Position numbers and translations under genes: made by a program. The notes beneath the pieces are model-generated. The model saw only the letters and a list, made by a program, of their open reading frames with translations, ran no database searches and was not told the DNA's origin. From a virus, in the IMG/VR virus record IMGVR_UViG_3300020185_000161, positions 1 to 32,240 of that record: a stretch of 32,240 bases of DNA; one strand, written 5' to 3'. Shown here in pieces: positions 16,502 to 22,931 of this stretch. The number at the start of each line of letters is the position of its first letter. Positions within the stretch are counted from its first letter, which is position 1.

Positions 16502-16720
16502 ATGTCGCAGAAAAAAAGAACATGGTACACCGAGAGAGAATGGTTCCGTGATGTGGGTTGGGGAGTTGTTCCAGAAGAATATCAAAAGAACTACACTGAA
16601 CCTGATCAGTCTGAACCTGAACAACTAGAACCTGAACAACTAGAACTGTTTGATGAACATAGAAAGAAAATAGATGCCAAGAACGGCGGATGCACGCCTA
16701 GCTCTATCCGAAAAAGCTAG
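16502..16720 (+). CDS. Small acidic protein with EPEQL repeats
   Basis: The 72-residue protein begins at the ATG at 16502, behind GGGGTG; a GTG at 16490 is an upstream alternative without a ribosome site. The N-terminal TWYTEREWFRDVGWGVVPEEY is aromatic and compact. Residues about 36-52 contain EPEQL units encoded by a 15-base direct repeat. The C-terminus is basic. Not recognised. A short ORF in another frame overlaps its 3' end. Confidence 0.55.
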   Translation: MSQKKRTWYTEREWFRDVGWGVVPEEYQKNYTEPDQSEPEQLEPEQLELFDEHRKKIDAKNGGCTPSSIRKS

Positions 16721-16835
16721 ACGTAAACGTAGCGAGACCAAAGCTTTGTTGGCTCGACTGAGCACTAACAAAATCAACAAACTAAGGAAAATTGAAAACA
16801 AACTAAAGAAATCAACCATTAATAATATTATATAG
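16674..16835 (+). CDS. Short basic helical protein (53 aa)
   Basis: An ATG at 16674, inside the end of the previous gene, opens 53 codons to TAG 16833-16835. The product is rich in Lys/Arg (ALSEKARRKRSETKALLARL, then KLRKIENKLKK) and should be almost entirely helical with amphipathic spacing. An AGAAAGA lies upstream. It fills the otherwise empty 129-base interval before the ClpP-like gene. It is probably real because codon use is uniform and the interval lacks any other signal, but I cannot assign a function. Confidence 0.5.
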   Translation: MPRTADARLALSEKARRKRSETKALLARLSTNKINKLRKIENKLKKSTINNII

Positions 16836-16849
16836 GATTTGATTATAAT

Positions 16850-17404
16850 ATGGATTTACCTAAAAAAGATATGCTGAGCATAGAAGAACACAACTACTTC
16901 ATGTTCAATAAAAAGTTTGACGCCGCTTCGTGCGGTGAAGCCATGAAGTTTATTCTTGAACGGAATTTAATGGCGGAAAATAAGCCTAAAGAAATGAAGA
17001 TGTTGATCAATTCTCCAGGCGGCGAAGTCAACTCTTGTTTCGCTTTGGTTGACACTATGAAAGGTTCGCCAATCCCAGTACACACCTATGGGTTGGGATT
17101 GATTGCTTCTTGTGGTCTGTTGGCTTTTATTGCTGGCGAGAAGGGCAAACGTTACATTACCAGAAACACCAGTATCCTCTCGCATCAGTTTAGTTGGGGT
17201 AGCAGTGGTAAAGAACACGAGCTATTCGCTAAAGTTAAAGAGTTCGAGTATTCACAAGTACGTATGATTGACCACTACAAGAAGTGCACAGGGTTGTCTG
17301 AGAAAGAAATCCGTAAGTATCTACTACCACCTGAAGATGTTTGGCTGACTGCTAAAGAAGCTGTGAAATATGGTATTGCTGACGAAGTAGTGGAGTTTTA
17401 TTGA
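16850..17404 (+). CDS. clpP: ClpP-like serine protease
   Basis: The protein has 184 residues with the ClpP/crotonase fold order: INSPGGEVNSCFAL (oxyanion glycine strand), Ser87 in LIASCG, His112 in SHQFS and Asp163 in PEDVWLTAKEA. These correspond to the ClpP Ser-His-Asp triad. Classic ClpP has ASMGA around the serine; here Met is Cys. Phage ClpP homologues can act in prohead or protein turnover or work with host ClpX/ClpA, but no ATPase partner is encoded beside it. Its stop overlaps the next start. Confidence 0.88.
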   Translation: MDLPKKDMLSIEEHNYFMFNKKFDAASCGEAMKFILERNLMAENKPKEMKMLINSPGGEVNSCFALVDTMKGSPIPVHTYGLGLIASCGLLAFIAGEKGKRYITRNTSILSHQFSWGSSGKEHELFAKVKEFEYSQVRMIDHYKKCTGLSEKEIRKYLLPPEDVWLTAKEAVKYGIADEVVEFY

Positions 17405-18126
17405 TGTCTATGATTCGGTTTAGTACGGAAGAAGTATTTGATACAGATTCGCAAGAGTATCAAATACTTTATAATGCAGCGAAGGAAGTAGGCTCTACAC
17501 CTGGCGCTGTTGTTGAGATTGGCACTCGCCGCGGCGGTTCTGCTAAAATCATTATGGATGCATTAGTTGAGACTAATAGCGCCCAAGACCGCCCAATGTT
17601 TTGTATCGATCCATATGGCAACATTGATCTAGAAATCACCAATATCAACGCTTCAATCCATTATCCAGGGAAATATGAAGTTGAAGGTGATGCTATGTCG
17701 AAAGACGACAGCTTCGCCACTAAGTTTGATTATACTAATAGTATGCGGAATCGGATTATCCCGTCTTTGTATTATTATGCATTCCAAGCTGGCTTCAATT
17801 TTACTTTCTTCTGTTTGGAGGACACTGAGTTCTTTAAACGTTATGCCGATGGTGTTCCAATCTACGATGAAGAGAAAAAACTTGTGGATCAATACGCCTT
17901 TGTCTTCTATGATGGTCCTCATACAAACGAAGCCGTCGATGAAGAGATGGCGTTCTTCGTCCCGCGATCGCCTTTGGGTGCTGTGGCTGTTTTTGACGAT
18001 ATTTGGATGATGGAACACGATAAAATTGTAGAAGATAAGTGGTTTTTTAATCAGAAAGATACTGGCCAGAAATGGGAGATTCTAGAGAAAGGCGACATCA
18101 AAGCGTCTTATATTCGGGTTTCATAG
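17404..18126 (+). CDS. Class I SAM-dependent methyltransferase (Methyltransf_24-like)
   Basis: The 240-residue protein starts at the ATG that overlaps the clpP stop (TGATG). The SAM-binding motif is AVVEIGTRRGGSAKII near residue 37; an acidic motif II is MFCIDPYG; the late strand has FVFYDGPHTNEAV and AVFDDIWMM, which in related O-methyltransferases hold the metal-binding aspartates. Relatives include sugar O-methyltransferases of the TylF type. It lies 640 bases upstream of the heptose cassette, so a role in decorating the sugar is possible, but this is inference. Confidence 0.75.
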   Translation: MSMIRFSTEEVFDTDSQEYQILYNAAKEVGSTPGAVVEIGTRRGGSAKIIMDALVETNSAQDRPMFCIDPYGNIDLEITNINASIHYPGKYEVEGDAMSKDDSFATKFDYTNSMRNRIIPSLYYYAFQAGFNFTFFCLEDTEFFKRYADGVPIYDEEKKLVDQYAFVFYDGPHTNEAVDEEMAFFVPRSPLGAVAVFDDIWMMEHDKIVEDKWFFNQKDTGQKWEILEKGDIKASYIRVS

Positions 18127-18140
18127 TATTGAAATTAAAA

Positions 18141-18185
18141 CCAATAAATAAATTATTGGCTCTGGCTGCTTATCTGATCAGAGCC
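18141..18185 (+). other. Two consecutive RNA hairpins in the intergenic gap
   Basis: CCAATAA (18141-18147) pairs with TTATTGG (18153-18159) across a 5-base loop. GGCTCTG (18158-18164) pairs perfectly with CAGAGCC (18179-18185) across 14 bases. The two share the GG and so are mutually exclusive at the junction. No T-run follows, so this is not a simple terminator. The first loop contains AATAAATA, close to the late box. Possible processing or translation-control site before the glutaredoxin gene. Confidence 0.5.
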
Positions 18186-18202
18186 ATTACTAGGAAAAAT
18201 AA

Positions 18203-18478
18203 ATGAGGGTTAATAATAAAATGAATGTCGTCATATATTCGAAACCAAAATGCGGTTTTTGTAATAATACAAAAGCCTTATTGAATTCCAAAGGTATCGG
18301 GTTCACAGAGATGGTTTTGGGGCAAGATTTTACAAGGGATTTCCTGATGGAAACTTTCCCAACAGCTAAGAGTTATCCGGTTATTGTCATCGATGGTTTC
18401 AATATCGGTGGTTTCAAAGAACTGCAAACTCAATTAAATGAACAAGTAGAAGACAACCGTAAACTACTAAACGAGTAA
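18203..18478 (+). CDS. Glutaredoxin
   Basis: The protein has 91 residues from the ATG at 18203 behind AGGAAA; the ATG at 18221 behind GAGGG gives an 85-residue alternative that begins at the fold. VVIYSKPKCGFC holds the redox Cys-Gly-Phe-Cys, SYPVIVIDG supplies the cis-Pro loop and IGGFKEL the glutathione-binding Gly-Gly. It is probably the electron donor for phage ribonucleotide reductase, filling the role of T4 NrdC, although it is separated from nrdA/nrdB by several genes. Confidence 0.92.
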   Translation: MRVNNKMNVVIYSKPKCGFCNNTKALLNSKGIGFTEMVLGQDFTRDFLMETFPTAKSYPVIVIDGFNIGGFKELQTQLNEQVEDNRKLLNE

Positions 18479-18491
18479 GAAAGTATAAATT

Positions 18492-18764
18492 ATGTATAGC
18501 CGTGATGAAGTTATTAAAGACCTACGCGCTGGTGTATTAGAAATCCGTTTCACTAAAGCGGATGGAACCACGCGTATTATGAAGTGTTCTCTGTCAGAGA
18601 AATTCCTACCACCTTCGTTCCAGAACCTAGACGAACAGGAACAAGAGAAAACCTTCCATAAAACTAACCCAGAAGTGGTTGCATGTTGGGATGTAGAAAA
18701 TGTTGGTTGGCGCTCATTCCGTATGGACAGCATTCAATATATTCAATTCTTGGATGCATACTAA
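18492..18764 (+). CDS. SH3-like beta-barrel phage protein (DUF2693-type)
   Basis: This protein of 90 residues has a pattern (VLEIRFTKADGTTRIMKCSL, then PEVVACWDVENVGWRSFRMDSI) that I recall from small phage proteins annotated as SH3 beta-barrel fold-containing. They occur widely in T4-like marine phages, function unknown; a nucleic-acid or protein-binding role is assumed. The next gene's ATG overlaps the stop (TAATG), which places this gene at the head of the heptose cassette transcript. Confidence 0.75.
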   Translation: MYSRDEVIKDLRAGVLEIRFTKADGTTRIMKCSLSEKFLPPSFQNLDEQEQEKTFHKTNPEVVACWDVENVGWRSFRMDSIQYIQFLDAY

Positions 18765-19201
18765 TGACAGGCGTTATCGGATACACATTCGGATCGTTTG
18801 ATTTGATGCATGCGGGCCACAGCGTTTTCTTCAGAGATTGTAGGAAGCACTGCGACCTTTTGTTTGTTGGACTACATACTGATCCCAGCACCGACCGTTC
18901 TAGTAAAAATAAACCCGTCCAGACTGTATACGAGCGGTACGTGCAGCTTATTAATTGCCAATGGGTTGATCATGTTATTCCATATGAAACAGAAGCTGAT
19001 TTGATCAATCTTATTCAGACCGCTAACCAGATTGATGTTCGTTTCTTAGGTTCGGATTATCTTTTAAGCAGTTTCACAGGCAAAGACTTGTGTGTTGCGA
19101 AAAATATCGATATTAAATATATCGATAGGCATCATTCATTTAGTTCGTCCGAATTAAGAAACAGAGTAGGAAACCATTATGTCGAATCGTGGACCGAGTA
19201 G
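18764..19201 (+). CDS. Cytidylyltransferase-fold sugar-phosphate nucleotidyltransferase
   Basis: The 145-residue protein starts at the ATG overlapping the upstream stop. GSFDLMHAGH (10-19) is the HxGH nucleotide-binding motif, PVQTVYERYVQL and VDHVIPY follow, and HSFSSSELRNRV replaces the usual (I/R)ST(S/T)xI motif. This is the TagD/HldE-C family, which joins an NTP to glycerol-3-phosphate or heptose-1-phosphate. Neighbouring GmhB-, HddA- and GmhA-like genes make heptose-1-phosphate the likely substrate, giving ADP- or CDP-heptose. The nucleotide cannot be read from sequence. Length is closer to TagD (about 130) than to the HldE domain. Confidence 0.82.
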   Translation: MTGVIGYTFGSFDLMHAGHSVFFRDCRKHCDLLFVGLHTDPSTDRSSKNKPVQTVYERYVQLINCQWVDHVIPYETEADLINLIQTANQIDVRFLGSDYLLSSFTGKDLCVAKNIDIKYIDRHHSFSSSELRNRVGNHYVESWTE

Positions 19202-19746
19202 TGAATAGGGCGGTATTTTTTGATCGTGATGGGGTTATTAATCCTCTGATCGAGAGACCGAACGGATCTCTAACATCGCCATGGAATATAAATGAGATGG
19301 AGATATATTCTAGCGTCCCATATAACATGTCGCGATTGAAGGACTTCGGATTCCTGGTTTTTATTGTAACAAACCAACCAGGAATTGCTGATGGTGATAT
19401 GACTAGCAACGAGCTTCGGGTTATCAACGAAAATCTTATGGATAAATTAGAGATCGATAGTATTCTCTGTGCGTTAAGGAAACATGCTTCCAGCTACAAA
19501 CCTAGTAATGGAATGTTGGAATCGACCATAGAGAAATACAACATCGACCGTAATGAAAGCTGGATGATTGGTGATAGATGGAAAGACATAAAACCAGCGA
19601 ATGATAGCAGAATCAAAAGTATATTATTGCATAGCAGCGCTACGACTGATTGTAGTGGACTTGCTGTTCCAGATTACGAGTCGTACAATATCAGCGATGC
19701 TTGTGAAATTATTATCGGCGAGATGTTAACAAATAGCTTGACTTAA
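19201..19746 (+). CDS. gmhB: HAD phosphatase, GmhB-like (heptose bisphosphate phosphatase)
   Basis: I start at the GTG at 19201, which overlaps the upstream stop (TAGTG) with GGA 8 bases before; a GTG at 19189 is an alternative. The product is about 181 residues. FFDRDGVIN is the HAD nucleophile motif, VTNQPGIADG the second motif, SYKPSNGML the Lys motif and MIGDRWKDI the metal-binding acidic motif. GmhB removes the C7 phosphate from heptose-1,7-bisphosphate. The zinc-loop cysteines of E. coli GmhB (CPHH...CDC) are missing. It sits between the nucleotidyltransferase and glycosyltransferase genes. Confidence 0.82.
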   Translation: MNRAVFFDRDGVINPLIERPNGSLTSPWNINEMEIYSSVPYNMSRLKDFGFLVFIVTNQPGIADGDMTSNELRVINENLMDKLEIDSILCALRKHASSYKPSNGMLESTIEKYNIDRNESWMIGDRWKDIKPANDSRIKSILLHSSATTDCSGLAVPDYESYNISDACEIIIGEMLTNSLT

Positions 19747-19766
19747 ATAAAATATTATCGTATAAT
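19738..19766 (+). promoter_or_regulatory. Family promoter for the glycosyltransferase operon
   Basis: TTGACT (19738-19743), 17 bases, consensus TATAAT (19761-19766). It overlaps the end of the GmhB-like gene. It gives the second half of the heptose cassette its own start, with GAGGAGA before the ATG at 19797. The operator-like inverted repeat is degenerate here. Confidence 0.85.
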
Positions 19767-19796
19767 ATGTTTATAATATAATTGAGGAGAAATATA

Positions 19797-20792
19797 ATGC
19801 AAGGCTTCGAAGAGAATGATATCTCTAAGAACTCTAATGGTGGAACTGAAATCACCAAACGCGCTTTAACAGAATACGTACCAGCTGAGTTGGTGGAACA
19901 CTTCCAGATTATTCCTAGTCGTGTTCGTGATATTAATCCAGAGAAGATTCGGGTCTACTGGCAGCACGATCTAGCTGGTGATCCAGAAGTAAACCACCTA
20001 GCTGGTTCAGAAAGCCGAGATCGTTTTCATCAGTTTGTGTTCAGTTCGAACTGGCAGCTCAATGACTTTGTTACTAAGTTACAGTTCCCGAGAAACAAAA
20101 AGGTTAGTGTTATTGAGACACCAATCAAGCCTATCGAGGTCAAACAGAAAGACTTTAATGATAAGATCCGATTAATTTATTTCTCCACACCGCACCGCGG
20201 GCTTGATGTTCTGGTTCCTGTGTTTGAGCATTTGGCTAAGACGTATAGCAACATCCACTTGGATGTTTTCTCTAGTTTCAAGATTTATGGGTGGGAAGAT
20301 TCTGATCAGCAGTACGAACCTTTGTTCGAGAAAGTCAGACAACACCCACAAATGACATATCATGGTAGTGTCGATCAGGCCACTCTGCGTAATGCATTAG
20401 CTGATGCCCATATCCTTGCTTACCCTAATATCTGGGAAGAAACGAGCTGTCGTGTTCTCATCGAATCAATGTCAGCTGGTTTGGTGTGTGTTCACCCTAA
20501 CCTAGCTGCATTACCGGACACTAGCGGTGGACTGACTTCGATGTACCAGTTTGATGAATCACCAAACGAGCATGCAGCTGTATTCCATAGAAATCTAGAT
20601 CATGCTATTCAGGTTGTTGCTAATGAACCTATCCAGAATTATCTCAAATTTGTTAAGGCTTATGCGGATTCAAGGTTTAATATCGATAAGATTTCGTCTC
20701 AATGGGAGAGTCTTTTGACTGCATTGAAGGAAGAGTATCCCACTGTCGAATCAAGGGTTCTTGCTAAACAGATGTTTACGTATTCGACATGA
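19797..20792 (+). CDS. GT-B family (GT4-like) glycosyltransferase
   Basis: The protein has 331 residues from the ATG at 19797, which has GAGGAGA upstream; an in-frame TTG at 19782 lies in the ribosome site. The N-terminal domain has NGGTEITKRAL (donor-fold Gly loop) and VYWQHDL. The C-terminal Rossmann domain has IRLIYFSTPHRGLDVLV and YHGSVDQATLRNAL. EETSCRVLIESMSAG carries the E-x7-E motif of retaining GT4 enzymes. It shows no likeness to T4 alpha- or beta-glucosyltransferase that I can see. Flanked by four heptose-metabolism genes, it most likely transfers the NDP-heptose made by them. The acceptor is unknown. Confidence 0.85.
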   Translation: MQGFEENDISKNSNGGTEITKRALTEYVPAELVEHFQIIPSRVRDINPEKIRVYWQHDLAGDPEVNHLAGSESRDRFHQFVFSSNWQLNDFVTKLQFPRNKKVSVIETPIKPIEVKQKDFNDKIRLIYFSTPHRGLDVLVPVFEHLAKTYSNIHLDVFSSFKIYGWEDSDQQYEPLFEKVRQHPQMTYHGSVDQATLRNALADAHILAYPNIWEETSCRVLIESMSAGLVCVHPNLAALPDTSGGLTSMYQFDESPNEHAAVFHRNLDHAIQVVANEPIQNYLKFVKAYADSRFNIDKISSQWESLLTALKEEYPTVESRVLAKQMFTYST

Positions 20793-21775
20793 TTGTAGTA
20801 AAAGCTCCGCTCAGGGTAAGTTTTTTTGGGGGAGGTTCCGACCTCCCTCAGTACTACAACAAAAAACCAGGGATGTGTCTTTCTACTTCCATCAATAAAT
20901 ATATCTACTTGGCTGTCAATAAATGCGTGGCTAATCATATCAGAGTTGTGTATTCAGAGTTCGAATATACTGATAGTATTAATAATATCCGTCACGATCG
21001 AGTAAGAGAAACACTAAAACATTTCTCATTGACCAATAATATCGAGATCAGTAGTTTCTCGGACGTGCCGACCAAAGGTACTGGTTTGGGTTCGAGTTCG
21101 ACCTTTACTGTTGCAATGGCCCAAGCGGCGAGCTACCTATCAGCACCACTTAAAAATAAAATCACCAGAGCCGATTTGGCTGAACTTGCTTGTGATATCG
21201 AGATCAATAAGTGCAGGGAACCAATTGGCAAGCAAGATCAATACGCGGCGACTTATGGTGGACTCAATCAGTATCACTTCCATTCCCAAGGCGAGGTGTT
21301 CGTCCAACCAGTCTCGCATAATAACCACGCTTATGGTCTACAAAACAACTTGATGTGTTTTGCTACTGGTAATACTAGATACGCTTCTATGATTTTACAT
21401 AAACAGACTGAAGATCTGAATTCAGACAAAAACGATGTAATCGGTAAAACAGCTCAGATGGTTGATATGGCATTTCAGGGATCAAAATATTTGTCCTGTG
21501 GTAAACTAGATGATTTTGGACAGCTTCTTCATGAAGCTTGGATGGTCAAGAAAACAATCAATTCCGGTATCTCTAATGATAATATTGATTGTATGTACGA
21601 AACAGCATTGAAGGCTGGAGCGCTCGGTGGGAAGTTGTTGGGCGCTGGTGGTGGTGGATATCTATTATTGTATGTTCCTACTAAATATCAGAGAAACGTA
21701 ACAGACGCTATGACGGATTTCAATAAATTCCCCTTTGCCTTTGAGACTAAAGGTTCGACTTTGAAAGTGATATGA
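20789..21775 (+). CDS. hddA: D-glycero-D-manno-heptose 7-phosphate kinase (HddA-type GHMP kinase)
   Basis: The protein has 328 residues, and its start overlaps the glycosyltransferase stop (ATGA). KAPLRVSFFGGGSDLP is the N-terminal GHMP motif as in HddA, KGTGLGSSSTF (96-106) the ATP-binding motif 2 and GGKLLGAGGGGYLLL the motif 3. HddA phosphorylates C1 of heptose-7-phosphate with ATP. Other sugar GHMP kinases, such as fucokinase or galactokinase, differ in the N-terminal motif. The adjacent isomerase and phosphatase genes strengthen the heptose assignment. Confidence 0.88.
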   Translation: MIVVKAPLRVSFFGGGSDLPQYYNKKPGMCLSTSINKYIYLAVNKCVANHIRVVYSEFEYTDSINNIRHDRVRETLKHFSLTNNIEISSFSDVPTKGTGLGSSSTFTVAMAQAASYLSAPLKNKITRADLAELACDIEINKCREPIGKQDQYAATYGGLNQYHFHSQGEVFVQPVSHNNHAYGLQNNLMCFATGNTRYASMILHKQTEDLNSDKNDVIGKTAQMVDMAFQGSKYLSCGKLDDFGQLLHEAWMVKKTINSGISNDNIDCMYETALKAGALGGKLLGAGGGGYLLLYVPTKYQRNVTDAMTDFNKFPFAFETKGSTLKVI

Positions 21776-22368
21776 TGAGAGAATTAAAAGAATATATTCC
21801 TGAGTATAAAAAGATGATTGACGAAGCTTACGCTAGTATGGATATTCCTGAGATGGAGAAAGCTTTGTATATCCTGAATAAAGCTATGACCGACGGGAGA
21901 AACATATTCACATGCGGTAATGGTGGCTCGGCTGCTATAGCCGAACACATAACATGTGATTTTAATAAAGGTGTTGCATCAGACACAGAAATTAGACCCA
22001 TGTTTGTACCGTTGGCATCGAATATCTCACTGCTAACTGCAATTGCTAACGATCACAACTGGTATGAAGTGTACTCGAAACAGATTGAAAATACAAGATC
22101 GATCGGTAACGTATTATTTGCGATTTCCTCAAGCGGTGATTCACTTAATATTGTGAATGCATGCAAAGCGGCGAAAGATAAAGGATGGGGAGTGATTTCA
22201 TTTGTCGGCTTTACTGGTGGTGCAGTGAAAGATCTTTCGGATGCATGCATACATATAAAATCCAACAACTATGGCGTCGTTGAAGATTGCCATCATATGC
22301 TGATGCATATATTGGCGCAACACTTGCGCATCGCACATCAATCGTCTGACTATGGGATGAAATTATAA
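21772..22368 (+). CDS. gmhA: Sedoheptulose-7-phosphate isomerase (GmhA-like SIS protein)
   Basis: The 198-residue SIS-domain protein overlaps the kinase stop (ATGATG). FTCGNGGSAAIAEHI is the sugar-phosphate loop, ISSSGDSLNIVNA the second loop and EDCHHMLMHILAQHL contains the histidine of the GmhA active site. The usual (E/T)-E pair after AxHF is C-D here (HITCDF), so the E. coli Glu65 position appears to be Asp62. The enzyme converts sedoheptulose-7-phosphate to heptose-7-phosphate, the first step of the pathway. It ends the cassette. Confidence 0.88.
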   Translation: MMRELKEYIPEYKKMIDEAYASMDIPEMEKALYILNKAMTDGRNIFTCGNGGSAAIAEHITCDFNKGVASDTEIRPMFVPLASNISLLTAIANDHNWYEVYSKQIENTRSIGNVLFAISSSGDSLNIVNACKAAKDKGWGVISFVGFTGGAVKDLSDACIHIKSNNYGVVEDCHHMLMHILAQHLRIAHQSSDYGMKL

Positions 22369-22369
22369 C

Positions 22370-22377
22370 TATAAATA
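22370..22377 (+). promoter_or_regulatory. T4-type late promoter box
   Basis: An exact TATAAATA directly after the isomerase stop and 16 bases ahead of the TTGACT of the early-type promoter. The two would give the gene at 22451 both early and late transcription. Confidence 0.5.
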
Positions 22378-22392
22378 AACTGTAATAAATGC

Positions 22393-22421
22393 TTGACTTT
22401 TTATCAAAACAACGTTATACT
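22393..22421 (+). promoter_or_regulatory. Family promoter with operator-like dyad
   Basis: TTGACT (22393-22398), 17 bases, TATACT (22416-22421). The -10 forms the left arm of TATACTACAGTATA, a near-perfect 14-base dyad, and TATCAA/TTGATA flank it. The leader runs on with AAGGAA to the ATG at 22451. Confidence 0.88.
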
Positions 22422-22450
22422 ACAGTATAACTTGATAAGGAATATGTGAA

Positions 22451-22927
22451 ATGGATGATGATGATAAGAAAAATGTTCTTTCTTTTCCAGGAAAGAAAAT
22501 AGGATATGCCACTTTCTCGGAAAGCGATAAAGAGGCTATTTCCCTCGCGGCTGAACCCGCCAATGCGATCACAGTAATGGCTGACGACATTAATGATAAA
22601 ATAGTATCATTAAAGATGTTCCATGTACAAGAGACATTAGCCCACACATTGACACAAATATTCCAAAACCTAGATATCGCAGGCTTTGCGCTGCCTGACG
22701 ACGAAGATATTATGGAAGGGGTTCTTCCTGATAGTTTATTGAAAGAAAGCGCAATGATCACTGAATGTTTGCGGTCTTTGATGTACCGTCATCACGGTAT
22801 TAAACATCCTTTCCAGAAACTATCTGACGAAATATTTGTGGTTGAAGATAACAGTCACGAGCAACCAGTCCTATCAATCGTAGATGAATTAAATATAAAA
22901 TTAGAAAAAGAGAAAAAGAAAGATTAA
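22451..22927 (+). CDS. Hypothetical acidic helical protein
   Basis: The protein has 158 residues. It begins with an acidic DDDDKK run and has a helical middle (LKMFHVQETLAHTLTQIFQ) and a Lys/Glu-rich tail. No domain recognised. It is the first gene of the operon that continues into RNase H 4 bases later, so a replication-associated role is plausible. It is preceded by both a late box and an early-type promoter. Confidence 0.65.
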   Translation: MDDDDKKNVLSFPGKKIGYATFSESDKEAISLAAEPANAITVMADDINDKIVSLKMFHVQETLAHTLTQIFQNLDIAGFALPDDEDIMEGVLPDSLLKESAMITECLRSLMYRHHGIKHPFQKLSDEIFVVEDNSHEQPVLSIVDELNIKLEKEKKKD

Positions 22928-22931
22928 TATA

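Noticed and set aside
18179-18185. Intrinsic terminator at the GGCTCTG/CAGAGCC hairpin
   Set aside because: The stem is followed by ATTACTAGG with no T-run, so I list it only as an RNA structure.
22391-22400. MotA-box (T4 middle promoter) in the GCTTGACT of several family promoters
   Set aside because: Only some copies have the TGCTT part, the sequence continues as a normal -35 hexamer, and spacing to the -10 is the sigma70 17 bp in all nine.
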